Shown in pieces: positions 52,701 through 59,885 of a DNA stretch of 64,000 nt (its first letter is position 1; each line of letters starts with the position of its first letter). This DNA comes from Flavobacterium marginilacus. GTDB lineage: Bacteria > Bacteroidota > Bacteroidia > Flavobacteriales > Flavobacteriaceae. The translations under genes and the position numbers were made by a program. The notes beneath the pieces were generated by a model, which made no database searches, was not told the origin of the DNA, and saw nothing but the letters and a program-made list of their open reading frames with translations. The stretch covers positions 1,612,001 to 1,676,000 of the forward strand of contig NZ_CP113975.1 of the NCBI RefSeq assembly GCF_026870155.1, in the 5' to 3' direction.

Positions 52701-52723
52701 TTGGTGCTAATTTAAAATTTTAA
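49712..52723 (+). CDS. susC: SusC/RagA-family TonB-dependent outer membrane transporter
   Basis: 1003 residues from ATG 49712; a TTG 42 bp earlier adds only a polar tail. Signal peptide ends near M-S-G-Q. Then a CarboxypepD_reg-like domain (about 20-95; VKGKVLDQNGLAIPGAFIVAGN), a plug (about 105-215; VVVIGYGTRKKIDNTTAIS, TPLYVVDGMQTENINNINAND, YGTRAANGVIIITTKKG) and a TonB-dependent beta-barrel to the C-terminus. SusC proteins import oligosaccharides bound by SusD. It is followed 4 bp later by susD, and the pair defines this polysaccharide locus. The barrel loops do not reveal the substrate. Confidence 0.95.
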   Translation: MRNFIFSFLALILLPGYMSGQAVKGKVLDQNGLAIPGAFIVAGNVSTDTDFDGKFSINAKEGDILKISLVGFESVSVTAVLTPMTITLKESQDTALKEVVVIGYGTRKKIDNTTAISSIKAEEITKTKVLNASQAIQGKAAGVQVISSDLPGSTPSVIIRGMGTALGGRTPLYVVDGMQTENINNINANDITSYEILKDASALAIYGTRAANGVIIITTKKGKGEKISVEIESFAGMREPLKKVKMAGSNKFAHYTNAALQSTVFSQDQPVNTDWFDEITRTGTYIQNNISVSGASENIKYFFSLGNYQEKAVLDGLDYGRTTFRNNNEFKISKKLTVNQTFSFTSAKSAPKPLSAFTNAYKQSPIVPVYFADGKYGVSRVGDDGFASESGSSFNNVGNPVAQLNFYDEQQRSVTLQGGLKLDYEILKSLKFTSQFNGEYYTWKQYNYDDTKNIWLAANPNKVSGDYEKEFPNANINLLTKGREEYFNWNLSNYLTYNKIFGKIHDVELTAGIETSVRGPREKLTIARKNVNSNSNYWSLKGDNDYETNITSYQDEVFNETKLASYFGRFQYKLMEKYLLTGTIRRDGSSNFGKDYRWGNFPAFGLGWVMSKESFMQDVKVINMLKLRGGWGRLGNQNVPLNNQSYTSGPNAYLGGSILNQGTTISSQIDPSLSWEITEESSVGLDFELLDSRLKGTFDVYDKNTSNVILNTKPYFTSGITAASPAHVGEVSNKGYEISLRWDDKITDDFSYWIGGNFSNNKNELTGLKDVILTQLIGGGLGNGQDTKLLDNTTVGQPLGSFYIYEYAGFDSTNGKMLYYNAAGDKVTQDALSASTDKKYVGSSLPKSNYGVSLGFNYKNFDFSVDGYGTAGAKVYNGKKAQRFSGENIENAIASDFWTPNNLTASNPAPFNQVPVASTYYLESGDFFRINNITLGYKLPIQGNNFISSCRIYVNAINPFITQKFSGFSPELNGDANPYGSQGVELDAYPTLRSFVIGANLKF

Positions 52724-52727
52724 TACA

Positions 52728-54185
52728 ATGAAAAAGATATATATAGCAGCGTTTGTATTTTCAGCGTTCTTTTTTGCGGGTTGTGCAGACGATTATTTAG
52801 ATGTAGACCAAACAGAGTCTATTTCTACAAAAGATATAGAATTATACAACAATGATGCTGGTGCAGCTCAGTTTGTAACGGCCATTTATAATAAATTCCT
52901 GAATTGGGATATGACCTCATTCGGATGGATAGGCCTTTCAAGTATTACTTCTGATGATGCCGATAAAGGTTCTTCACCTGGAGATACCGGTACTGATAAG
53001 GATGTATTAGATGCATTAACTTATAATGCTTCAAATCCATCTGCTGAAAGTACTTTTATTGCAAATTATGATGGAATTAACAGATGTAATCAAGCCTTAA
53101 ATATTATTCCAAAATTAGATAAGGCTGATCCAAATTTAAGAGCCAGATTAATTGGCGAAGCTAAATTTTTAAGAGCTTTTATGTATTTTACGCTGGTAAA
53201 ATGTTACGGTGGAGTACCAATTGTAGATCATTTGCCGGTTCCTGGTTCAGATTCTGATAGAATCATGCAGCTGACTCGTAAAACGTCTGCAGAAGTTTAT
53301 GCTTTTATTGAAAATGATTTGAATGATGCAATTGCTGCGTTACCAGATAGATCAGCTTATTCAACAAATGAAAGATCAAGAGCTTCAAAAGGTGCTGCTT
53401 ATGCATTATTGGCAAAAGTCAGTTTATACCAAAAGAAATGGCAGCAGGTAGTTGATAATGCTAATAAGGTTACAGGGTATTCAATTGTTAGTGATTATGC
53501 TTCTATGTTTAAAGCATCAGGAAAATTTGATTCTGAATCTATTTTCGAAATTTATGCGCAGGGAGCTGCACCAGCCAAAGGAATTGAAGGTTATTCTAAC
53601 ACACAAGGTGCCCGCGGTGCCGGTGGCTGGGGATGGGGTTTCAACACGCCATCACAAAGTTTAGTAAATGCTTATGAGTTTGGAGATGTTAGAAAAGCTG
53701 CTACAATCATTTTTAGAGGATCGACTTTATATGATGGAAGAGTTGTTCCAAATACAGTAGAAAACGAAAGATACAATTATAAAGCGTATTCGTCAGCTTA
53801 TACCGATGCTTGGGAAACAGATGTTGATATTAAATACTTAAGATACGCCGAAGTTTTATTAATGAAAGCCGAAGCTTTAAATGAATTGGGACAGACCTCT
53901 GCTGCAATTCCGCTGTTAAACCAAATCAGAAACAGAGCAGGATTAGGAAACACAGCTTTTAGTTCACAGGCAGATATTAGAACTGCAATATGGAGAGAAA
54001 GAAGAGTAGAAATGGCTTTTGAACATGACAGATTCTTTGATTTAGTGAGAACAGGTCAGGCCAAAGCAGCTTTTGCCATAGACAATAAAGTCTTTACCGA
54101 AGGCAAAAACGAATTGTTTCCAATTCCAGCTTCATTTATTAAACAGTCTGGCGGATTATCTAAACAAAATCCGGGTTATAATTAA
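52728..54185 (+). CDS. susD: SusD/RagB-family surface glycan-binding lipoprotein
   Basis: 485 residues with a lipoprotein signal and Cys19 in FFFAGCADD. SusD features: an N-terminal SusD-like part (YLDVDQTESISTKDIELYNND), TPR-like helices (about 95-260; RLIGEAKFLRAFMYFTLVKCYGG), and a RagB/SusD C-terminal block (IKYLRYAEVLLMKAEALNELGQ; IWRERRVEMAFEHDRFFDLVR). It caps the SusC barrel and binds the glycan. It is in the same transcript as susC, with 4 bp between stop and start, and is followed after 16 bp by the LamG lipoprotein gene. Confidence 0.95.
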   Translation: MKKIYIAAFVFSAFFFAGCADDYLDVDQTESISTKDIELYNNDAGAAQFVTAIYNKFLNWDMTSFGWIGLSSITSDDADKGSSPGDTGTDKDVLDALTYNASNPSAESTFIANYDGINRCNQALNIIPKLDKADPNLRARLIGEAKFLRAFMYFTLVKCYGGVPIVDHLPVPGSDSDRIMQLTRKTSAEVYAFIENDLNDAIAALPDRSAYSTNERSRASKGAAYALLAKVSLYQKKWQQVVDNANKVTGYSIVSDYASMFKASGKFDSESIFEIYAQGAAPAKGIEGYSNTQGARGAGGWGWGFNTPSQSLVNAYEFGDVRKAATIIFRGSTLYDGRVVPNTVENERYNYKAYSSAYTDAWETDVDIKYLRYAEVLLMKAEALNELGQTSAAIPLLNQIRNRAGLGNTAFSSQADIRTAIWRERRVEMAFEHDRFFDLVRTGQAKAAFAIDNKVFTEGKNELFPIPASFIKQSGGLSKQNPGYN

Positions 54186-54201
54186 TTCTAAAAAAAGTAA
54201 A

Positions 54202-55101
54202 ATGAAAAAACATACATATATTTTCTTGCTTTCTTTTGTTTTGGCTTCTACAGTTTTTGTGAGCTGCGAGGATAGTATAGATAAAACGAACAGTCCAATT
54301 CCTTATGAGCCAATTGGAGGTTATGAGAACTCAGATGAAATTGCTAAAGATCATTTATTGGCTAAATTTAGTTTTGATGGTAATATTCAAGATTCCAAAA
54401 ATGCTATAACTGGCGGCGTAGGAACAGATGTTACGTATGAAACTGGGGTAAAAGGTAACGCTTATAAAGGATCTGCAAGTTCATTTATTACATATAATAC
54501 CGTTTCTAACGCTGTAATTAATTTAAAAAATATTTCAGTTTCAATGTGGATAAAAACCGATCCGCATACTGGAGGCGCACAATCATTGTTTATGCTTCCA
54601 AAGAAAACAGATTTCTGGGGAAATATTTTTTCTTTGATTGAAGCGAATGATTCAAATACTTCGATGTTTCTAAAAAATCATATTCAGAAAGATGTAACGC
54701 CTAGTATTCCTTGGTCAGGACAATTTATTGAGCATAAAGATGATAATATTTTAAAGAATATGTATGGATCATGGAAACATATAGTTTGGACATATAACGG
54801 TACAAGTTCTACTTATAGCATATATATCGATGGTGTAAAATTAGATTTACCAGCTACAATCTCGAAAAGATACGCAAGTGATCCTTCAACTGGGGGCGGA
54901 CCTTATGGAGAATTGTCTAATTCTGAAGTTTCGAAATTTATTATCGGTGGTTATCAGCAGCATTTAGGAACTCCATGGGGTAATCCTGATGGATGGATGC
55001 TTCATTATACAGGTTTAATGGATGAATTCAGAATTTATGATACTGCACTTGCTGATAATGAAGTTACAGCTTTATACAAATTAGAGAAAGATAACAGATA
55101 A
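54202..55101 (+). CDS. LamG-domain surface lipoprotein (SusE/SusF-position protein)
   Basis: 299 residues with a lipoprotein signal (ASTVFVSCEDS, Cys near 23). A LamG/concanavalin-like jelly-roll (about 50-295) includes LLAKFSFDGNIQDSKNAITGG, ISVSMWIKTDPHTGGAQS, WKHIVWTYNGTSSTYSIYIDG and LMDEFRIYDTALADNEV. It occupies the place of SusE/SusF after susD, and probably binds the same polysaccharide at the cell surface. A strong terminator lies directly behind it, so it ends the highly expressed part of the operon. Confidence 0.88.
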   Translation: MKKHTYIFLLSFVLASTVFVSCEDSIDKTNSPIPYEPIGGYENSDEIAKDHLLAKFSFDGNIQDSKNAITGGVGTDVTYETGVKGNAYKGSASSFITYNTVSNAVINLKNISVSMWIKTDPHTGGAQSLFMLPKKTDFWGNIFSLIEANDSNTSMFLKNHIQKDVTPSIPWSGQFIEHKDDNILKNMYGSWKHIVWTYNGTSSTYSIYIDGVKLDLPATISKRYASDPSTGGGPYGELSNSEVSKFIIGGYQQHLGTPWGNPDGWMLHYTGLMDEFRIYDTALADNEVTALYKLEKDNR

Positions 55102-55113
55102 GAATTCATTTTG

Positions 55114-55153
55114 CACACCTGATTTGTTCAAAAATCAGGTGTGTATTTTTTTA
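55114..55153 (+). terminator. Strong terminator inside the polysaccharide locus
   Basis: CACACCTGATTT (55114-55125) pairs perfectly with AAATCAGGTGTG (55132-55143), a 12-bp stem with 6-base loop, then TATTTTTTT. It separates the LamG lipoprotein gene from the GH144-type gene. Readthrough or a downstream promoter must serve the enzymes. Confidence 0.85.
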
Positions 55154-55173
55154 CCCATTAAATTTTTATAAAA

Positions 55174-56565
55174 ATGAAAAGTCATTTATTCATATTGATT
55201 TTTTTGAATTTCTTTAATTCATGTTCCTCATCACCTTCTGATGGAAATGGTAATAGCGGAGGTACTCCATTACCAACAACTCCAACAGCACCAATCATCG
55301 CTTTGACAGATGAACAAGCCATGGATCAGGTTCAGAAAGATGCCATAAAGTACTTTTGGGATTATGCTGAATCCAATTCCAAATTAGGGAGGGAACGCTA
55401 CCATACAGAAGACCCTGGATTCGAAGCTAATAAAGTAACCACTGGAGGTTCAGGTTTTGGATTAATGTCTTTGATTGTTGGAATAGAAAGAGGTTTTATT
55501 CCAAGAGCCGAAGCCGTTACCCGAATGACCACAGCCATGGATTTTCTCGATAAAGCAGATCGTTTTCACGGAGCTTGGTCACATTGGATAGACGGAACCA
55601 CAGGAAAAGCAATTTCTTTTGGGAATAAAGATGACGGAGGAGATATCGTTGAAACCGCTTTTTTGTGCCAAGGATTGATTGCGGTGCGTGAGTATTTTAA
55701 AAATGGAAATACTGCTGAAAAAGAATTGGCAGCCAAAGCAGACAAACTTTGGAAAGGGGTAGAATGGAGCTGGTATACCAATGGTGAAAAAGCGATGTAC
55801 TGGCATTGGTCACCTACGTATCAATGGGAAATGAAATTCAAATTAGAAGGTTATAATGAGTGTTTGATTGCTTATATTTTGGGAGCTGCTTCAACAACGC
55901 ACCCAATTCCTGTAGCTGCTTATCATGAAGGCTGGACACGAAACGGAACCATTGCAACTGGGAAAACGCAGTATGGAATCCCATTAGTATTCAAATACAA
56001 TACTGTCAGCGGAAATGCAGGACCTCTGTTTTGGGCACAGTATTCGTATTTAGGATTAGATCCTTCGCAATTGTCTGATAAGTATGCCAATTATTGGGAA
56101 TTAACACAAAATCAGGCAAAAATTATTTACAGTCACTGCGTTGCTAATCCAAAAAATTGGAACGGTTATTCCGAGAAATGCTGGGGACTCACAGCAAGTT
56201 ATTCCCGAAATCCAGACGGAACAACAGGTTATTCAGCTCATGATACCGATAATGATTTGGGCGTAATTACGCCGACAGCAGCATTGTCTTCTTTTCCATA
56301 TACTCCAAAAGAGAGCATGAAATTTTTGCATTATTTGTATGATGAAAAGAAAAGTACTTATGTGGGAATTGCAGGACCTTACGATGCTTTTTCGCCACAA
56401 TACAATTGGGTTACGCCTCGTTATCTCGCAATAGACCAGGGAACAATTGCTCCAATGATTGAGAACTACCGCACAGGTTTGATTTGGAAGTTATTCATGA
56501 ATGCGCCAGAGGTAAAACAGGGCTTGACAAATCTTGGATTTCATTCTGGTAAATATGGATTTTAG
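55174..56565 (+). CDS. GH144-type endo-beta-1,2-glucanase-like lipoprotein (PF10091)
   Basis: 463 residues with a lipoprotein signal (FLNFFNSCSSSP, Cys17) and a Gly/Thr/Pro linker to about residue 40. The rest is one (alpha/alpha)6-type Glycoamylase domain, PF10091: DAIKYFWDYAESNSKLGRER; GGSGFGLMSLIVGIERGF; FHGAWSHWIDGTTGK; DGGDIVETAFLCQGLI; WGLTASYSRNPDGTTGY; and TPRYLAIDQGTIAPMIENYRTG. Bacteroidota members studied in Chitinophaga (GH144) cut linear beta-1,2-glucan to sophorooligosaccharides. GH144 is inferred from these motifs and the GH3 context. The next gene begins at the base after its stop. Confidence 0.82.
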   Translation: MKSHLFILIFLNFFNSCSSSPSDGNGNSGGTPLPTTPTAPIIALTDEQAMDQVQKDAIKYFWDYAESNSKLGRERYHTEDPGFEANKVTTGGSGFGLMSLIVGIERGFIPRAEAVTRMTTAMDFLDKADRFHGAWSHWIDGTTGKAISFGNKDDGGDIVETAFLCQGLIAVREYFKNGNTAEKELAAKADKLWKGVEWSWYTNGEKAMYWHWSPTYQWEMKFKLEGYNECLIAYILGAASTTHPIPVAAYHEGWTRNGTIATGKTQYGIPLVFKYNTVSGNAGPLFWAQYSYLGLDPSQLSDKYANYWELTQNQAKIIYSHCVANPKNWNGYSEKCWGLTASYSRNPDGTTGYSAHDTDNDLGVITPTAALSSFPYTPKESMKFLHYLYDEKKSTYVGIAGPYDAFSPQYNWVTPRYLAIDQGTIAPMIENYRTGLIWKLFMNAPEVKQGLTNLGFHSGKYGF

Positions 56566-57279
56566 ATGAAAATAAAAATAACGCTATTAATGCTGATGTT
56601 CTCTGTATTTGGCTTTTCGCAAAGTGAAATTACAGGAAAAATTAAAACGGTTATTGAAATAAAGTATGAACTAGGTTATGTACTGCATAAACCGGCGAAT
56701 ATAAAAGATAAAAAACCATTGATTGTTTTTATTTCTGGAGATGGTGAAAAAGGAACTGATCTTGAAAAAGTAAAAATTCACGGACCTTTAAAGTATTTGA
56801 AAACTCACGAATTAGATGCTTATGTCTTAGCACCGCAGTGCAAAGAAGATGAAAATTGGAATATCGAATCTATTTATCAATTGATCGTGAAAATCCAGAA
56901 AGAAAACAATATTGATTCGAGTAAAATTTATGTGACAGGTTTAAGTTCTGGAGGGTGGGCAACATGGAATTTAGCTCTTTCATATCCTGATGTATTTGCA
57001 GCAGTTATACCTATTTCGGGATTTGTGGATTTGATTCAGCTGGAAGGGATTTGCAAAATTGCCAATATTCCAACCCGGATTTTTCATGGTTTATTGGATG
57101 ATGTAGTAAATGTGGATTATGCAGTTTCAGTTTATAAAGAACTAAAAAAATGCAATGCAAAAGACGTTCAATTAACCATTTTTGATGACGCAGGTCACGA
57201 TAGCTGGACAAGAGTTTATGACAACCCAGAAATTTATGACTGGATGTTTAAACAGATAAAAACGAATACAAATAAATAA
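56566..57279 (+). CDS. Exported alpha/beta hydrolase (esterase/PhaC-depolymerase-like)
   Basis: 237 residues with a signal peptide ending F-G-F-S-Q (about 19). Alpha/beta-hydrolase triad: nucleophile Ser127 in GLSSGGW, Asp in HGLLDDVVNVDYA, and His in DDAGHDSW. The YVLAPQCKEDENW strand and the overall size match the phospholipase/carboxylesterase or feruloyl-esterase-like group. In glycan loci such enzymes remove acyl groups (succinyl, acetyl) from the polymer, and beta-1,2-glucans of some bacteria do carry succinyl groups. That link is inference. Start is adjacent to the GH144-type stop and the GH3 gene follows in 10 bp, so all three are co-transcribed. Confidence 0.8.
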   Translation: MKIKITLLMLMFSVFGFSQSEITGKIKTVIEIKYELGYVLHKPANIKDKKPLIVFISGDGEKGTDLEKVKIHGPLKYLKTHELDAYVLAPQCKEDENWNIESIYQLIVKIQKENNIDSSKIYVTGLSSGGWATWNLALSYPDVFAAVIPISGFVDLIQLEGICKIANIPTRIFHGLLDDVVNVDYAVSVYKELKKCNAKDVQLTIFDDAGHDSWTRVYDNPEIYDWMFKQIKTNTNK

Positions 57280-57289
57280 AAATTACAGA

Positions 57290-59590
57290 ATGAAAAATAC
57301 ATTAGTCTTACTTTTTTTAGGTTGTGCTGTTTTGGGTTTCGCTCAAAAAAAGAGCACTAAAACTACCGTAAAAATTAAACCTAAAACCGAATTTGTTGCT
57401 GAGCTGTTATCCAAAATGACTTTGGAGGAAAAGCTGGGACAGTTGAATTTACCAACATCGGGAGATATTACAACTGGCCAGGCGAATAGTTCGAATGTTG
57501 CAAAAAATATAGCAGAAGGAAAAGTTGGCGGTCTGTTCAATATAAAATCGGTACAGAAAATTAAAGAAGTACAAAAGATAGCTGTTGAAAAAAGCCGTTT
57601 AAAAATTCCGTTGCTTTTTGGTATGGATGTTATTCACGGTTACGAAACTACTTTTCCTATTCCGCTTGGATTGTCTTGCACTTGGGACATGAAGCTAATC
57701 GAAAGAAGCGCCCAGATTGCAGCACAGGAAGCAAGTGCCGATGGTATTAATTGGACTTTTTCTCCTATGGTTGATATTTCTCGTGACCCTCGTTGGGGAA
57801 GAATTTCAGAAGGTTCCGGTGAAGATCCGTATTTGGGAAGCCAGATTGCCAAAGCGATGGTAAATGGATATCAGCAGCATGACCTTTCGAAGAACAATAC
57901 AATCTTGGCATGTGTGAAGCATTTTGCATTGTATGGCGCGCCCGAAGCAGGACGTGACTACAATACAGTTGATATGAGCCATATTCGGATGTTCAATGAT
58001 TATTTTCCGCCTTACAAAGCAGCTGTCGATGCTGGAGTTGGTTCGGTTATGGCATCTTTTAATGAAGTGGATGGAATTCCAGCTACTGGAAATAAATGGT
58101 TAATGACAGATGTTTTAAGAAAACAATGGGGTTTTAAAGGTTTTGTAGTTACTGATTTTACAGGTATTCCCGAAATGATAGCGCATGGTATGGGCGATCT
58201 GCAGACTGTATCGGCTATGTCTTTGAATGCCGGAGTCGAAATGGATATGGTAGGCGAAGGATTCTTGACTACTCTGAAAAAATCTTTGGACGAAAAGAAA
58301 GTTACTATAGAGCAGATCAATAATGCGGTAACCTTAATTCTGAATGCAAAATACGATTTAGGATTATTTGAAGATCCTTATAGATATTGTGATGAAAAAA
58401 GAGCAAAAACTGAAATTTTTACCGCTTCAAGCAGAGATGAAGCTCGAAAAACAGCAGCGCAGTCATTGGTTCTGCTAAAAAACCAAAATCAGTTACTGCC
58501 TCTGAAAAAATCGGGAACTATTGCGCTTATTGGTCCATTGGCGGATGCCAAAAACAATATGTCAGGAACTTGGAGCGTGGCGACTAATGGAGAAAAATGC
58601 ATTTCATTATTGACAGGAATTCAGGAAGTTGCTGGGAAATCTGCTAAAGTGTTATATGCCAAAGGAAGCAATCTTGATTATGATGAAACTTTTGAGACCA
58701 ATGCAACGATGTTTGGCAAAACCTTAAACAGAGATAAACGTTCCAAAGAAGAAATGCTGGCCGAAGCTTTGAAAACTGCAAACCAAGCCGATGTCATTGT
58801 GGCAGCATTAGGAGAATCTGCAGAGATGAGTGGGGAAAGCAGCAGCCGAACCAATCTGGAAATTCCGCAGGCGCAGAAAGATTTATTGAATGAATTACTG
58901 AAAACAGGAAAGCCTGTAGTACTTGTTTTGTTTGATGGTCGACCATTAGTTCTAAATGATGAAAATGCTACCGTTCCAGCCATTTTGAATGTTTGGTTTG
59001 CTGGCAGTGAAGCTGGTTACGCCATCGCCGATGTTTTGTTTGGTGATGTTAATCCTTCAGGAAAATTAACGGCAACTTTTCCAAGAAGCGTTGGTCAGGT
59101 GCCGATTTATTATGCGCATAAAAATACAGGAAGACCTTTGGCTAACACTGAAGGTAAATTCGAAAAATTCAGGTCTAATTATTTAGATGAAAGAAACGAA
59201 CCTTTATTCCCTTTTGGCTACGGATTAAGTTATACCAATTTTGAGTATTCAAACCCGAAAATTTCATCGGATAAAATGAATGCTGACGGAAAAGTAACTG
59301 TGAGTATAGAAGTTGCCAATACTGGAAATTATGATGGAAAAGAAACAGTTCAATTGTATATTAAAGATGTTGTAGGATCGGTAACAAGACCAGTTAGAGA
59401 ACTTAAAGCATTCCAGAAAATAACTCTTAAAAAAGGAGAAAAACAAACCGTATCATTTGATATTACTATAGAAGATTTAAAATTCTATAATTCTGATTTA
59501 AAATTTGCTGCTGAACCTGGACAGTTTGAAGTTTTCGTTGGAGGAAACTCAAACGCAGATCATAAGGTAAGTTTTAATTTAGTTAATTAA
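57290..59590 (+). CDS. bglX: GH3-family beta-glucosidase (BglX-like)
   Basis: 766 residues with a signal peptide (GCAVLGFAQ, about 20). BglX layout: (beta/alpha)8 domain with LLFGMDVIHGYETTFPIPLGLSCTWD, CVKHFALYGAPEAGRDYNTVDMS and nucleophile Asp289 in FVVTDFTGIPEM; sandwich domain (about 400-610; IALIGPLADAKNNMSGTW) that carries the likely acid/base region SAEMSGESSSRTNLEIP; and an FN3-like end (about 665-760). It removes terminal glucose from beta-gluco-oligosaccharides in the periplasm. With the GH144-type enzyme it would finish sophorooligosaccharide breakdown. A terminator follows, ending this operon. Confidence 0.88.
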   Translation: MKNTLVLLFLGCAVLGFAQKKSTKTTVKIKPKTEFVAELLSKMTLEEKLGQLNLPTSGDITTGQANSSNVAKNIAEGKVGGLFNIKSVQKIKEVQKIAVEKSRLKIPLLFGMDVIHGYETTFPIPLGLSCTWDMKLIERSAQIAAQEASADGINWTFSPMVDISRDPRWGRISEGSGEDPYLGSQIAKAMVNGYQQHDLSKNNTILACVKHFALYGAPEAGRDYNTVDMSHIRMFNDYFPPYKAAVDAGVGSVMASFNEVDGIPATGNKWLMTDVLRKQWGFKGFVVTDFTGIPEMIAHGMGDLQTVSAMSLNAGVEMDMVGEGFLTTLKKSLDEKKVTIEQINNAVTLILNAKYDLGLFEDPYRYCDEKRAKTEIFTASSRDEARKTAAQSLVLLKNQNQLLPLKKSGTIALIGPLADAKNNMSGTWSVATNGEKCISLLTGIQEVAGKSAKVLYAKGSNLDYDETFETNATMFGKTLNRDKRSKEEMLAEALKTANQADVIVAALGESAEMSGESSSRTNLEIPQAQKDLLNELLKTGKPVVLVLFDGRPLVLNDENATVPAILNVWFAGSEAGYAIADVLFGDVNPSGKLTATFPRSVGQVPIYYAHKNTGRPLANTEGKFEKFRSNYLDERNEPLFPFGYGLSYTNFEYSNPKISSDKMNADGKVTVSIEVANTGNYDGKETVQLYIKDVVGSVTRPVRELKAFQKITLKKGEKQTVSFDITIEDLKFYNSDLKFAAEPGQFEVFVGGNSNADHKVSFNLVN

Positions 59591-59610
59591 GTTGGTTAGT
59601 AGTTTGGTCT

Positions 59611-59647
59611 GCCCTTCGTTTTTGGTTAGACGAAGGGCTTTTTTTTC
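59611..59647 (+). terminator. Terminator after the GH3 gene of the locus
   Basis: GCCCTTCGT (59611-59619) pairs with ACGAAGGGC (59630-59638), then T-run. Strong stem, G+C-rich for this genome. Confidence 0.85.
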
Positions 59648-59745
59648 AATTATTATTTAGGATAAAATATTTTAAATTCTTCCAAACTTGATTGTTTCAG
59701 ATTGATTGCCGTGTGAGGATAATGTCATTAATAAGGCTTTAATTT

Positions 59746-59812
59746 ATTCTCGCAGAGATGCGAACGCGCAAAGTTAAGATGGTTTTTTGAGTCTTAGTGT
59801 CTTTGCGAGAAT
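59746..59812. repeat. Palindromic intergenic repeat
   Basis: TATTCTCGCAGAGA (59746-59759) and TCTTTGCGAGAATA (59799-59812) are inverted with one mismatch around a 39-base spacer that also holds GCGAACGCGCAAAG. It looks like one copy of an interspersed palindromic repeat. No U-tract follows. Confidence 0.55.
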
Positions 59813-59885
59813 ATATTTGGACAAATTTTAGTTTCAAAAGAAAAATTATCTAAACCTTAAATCATTTAATATAAATAGAACAAAA

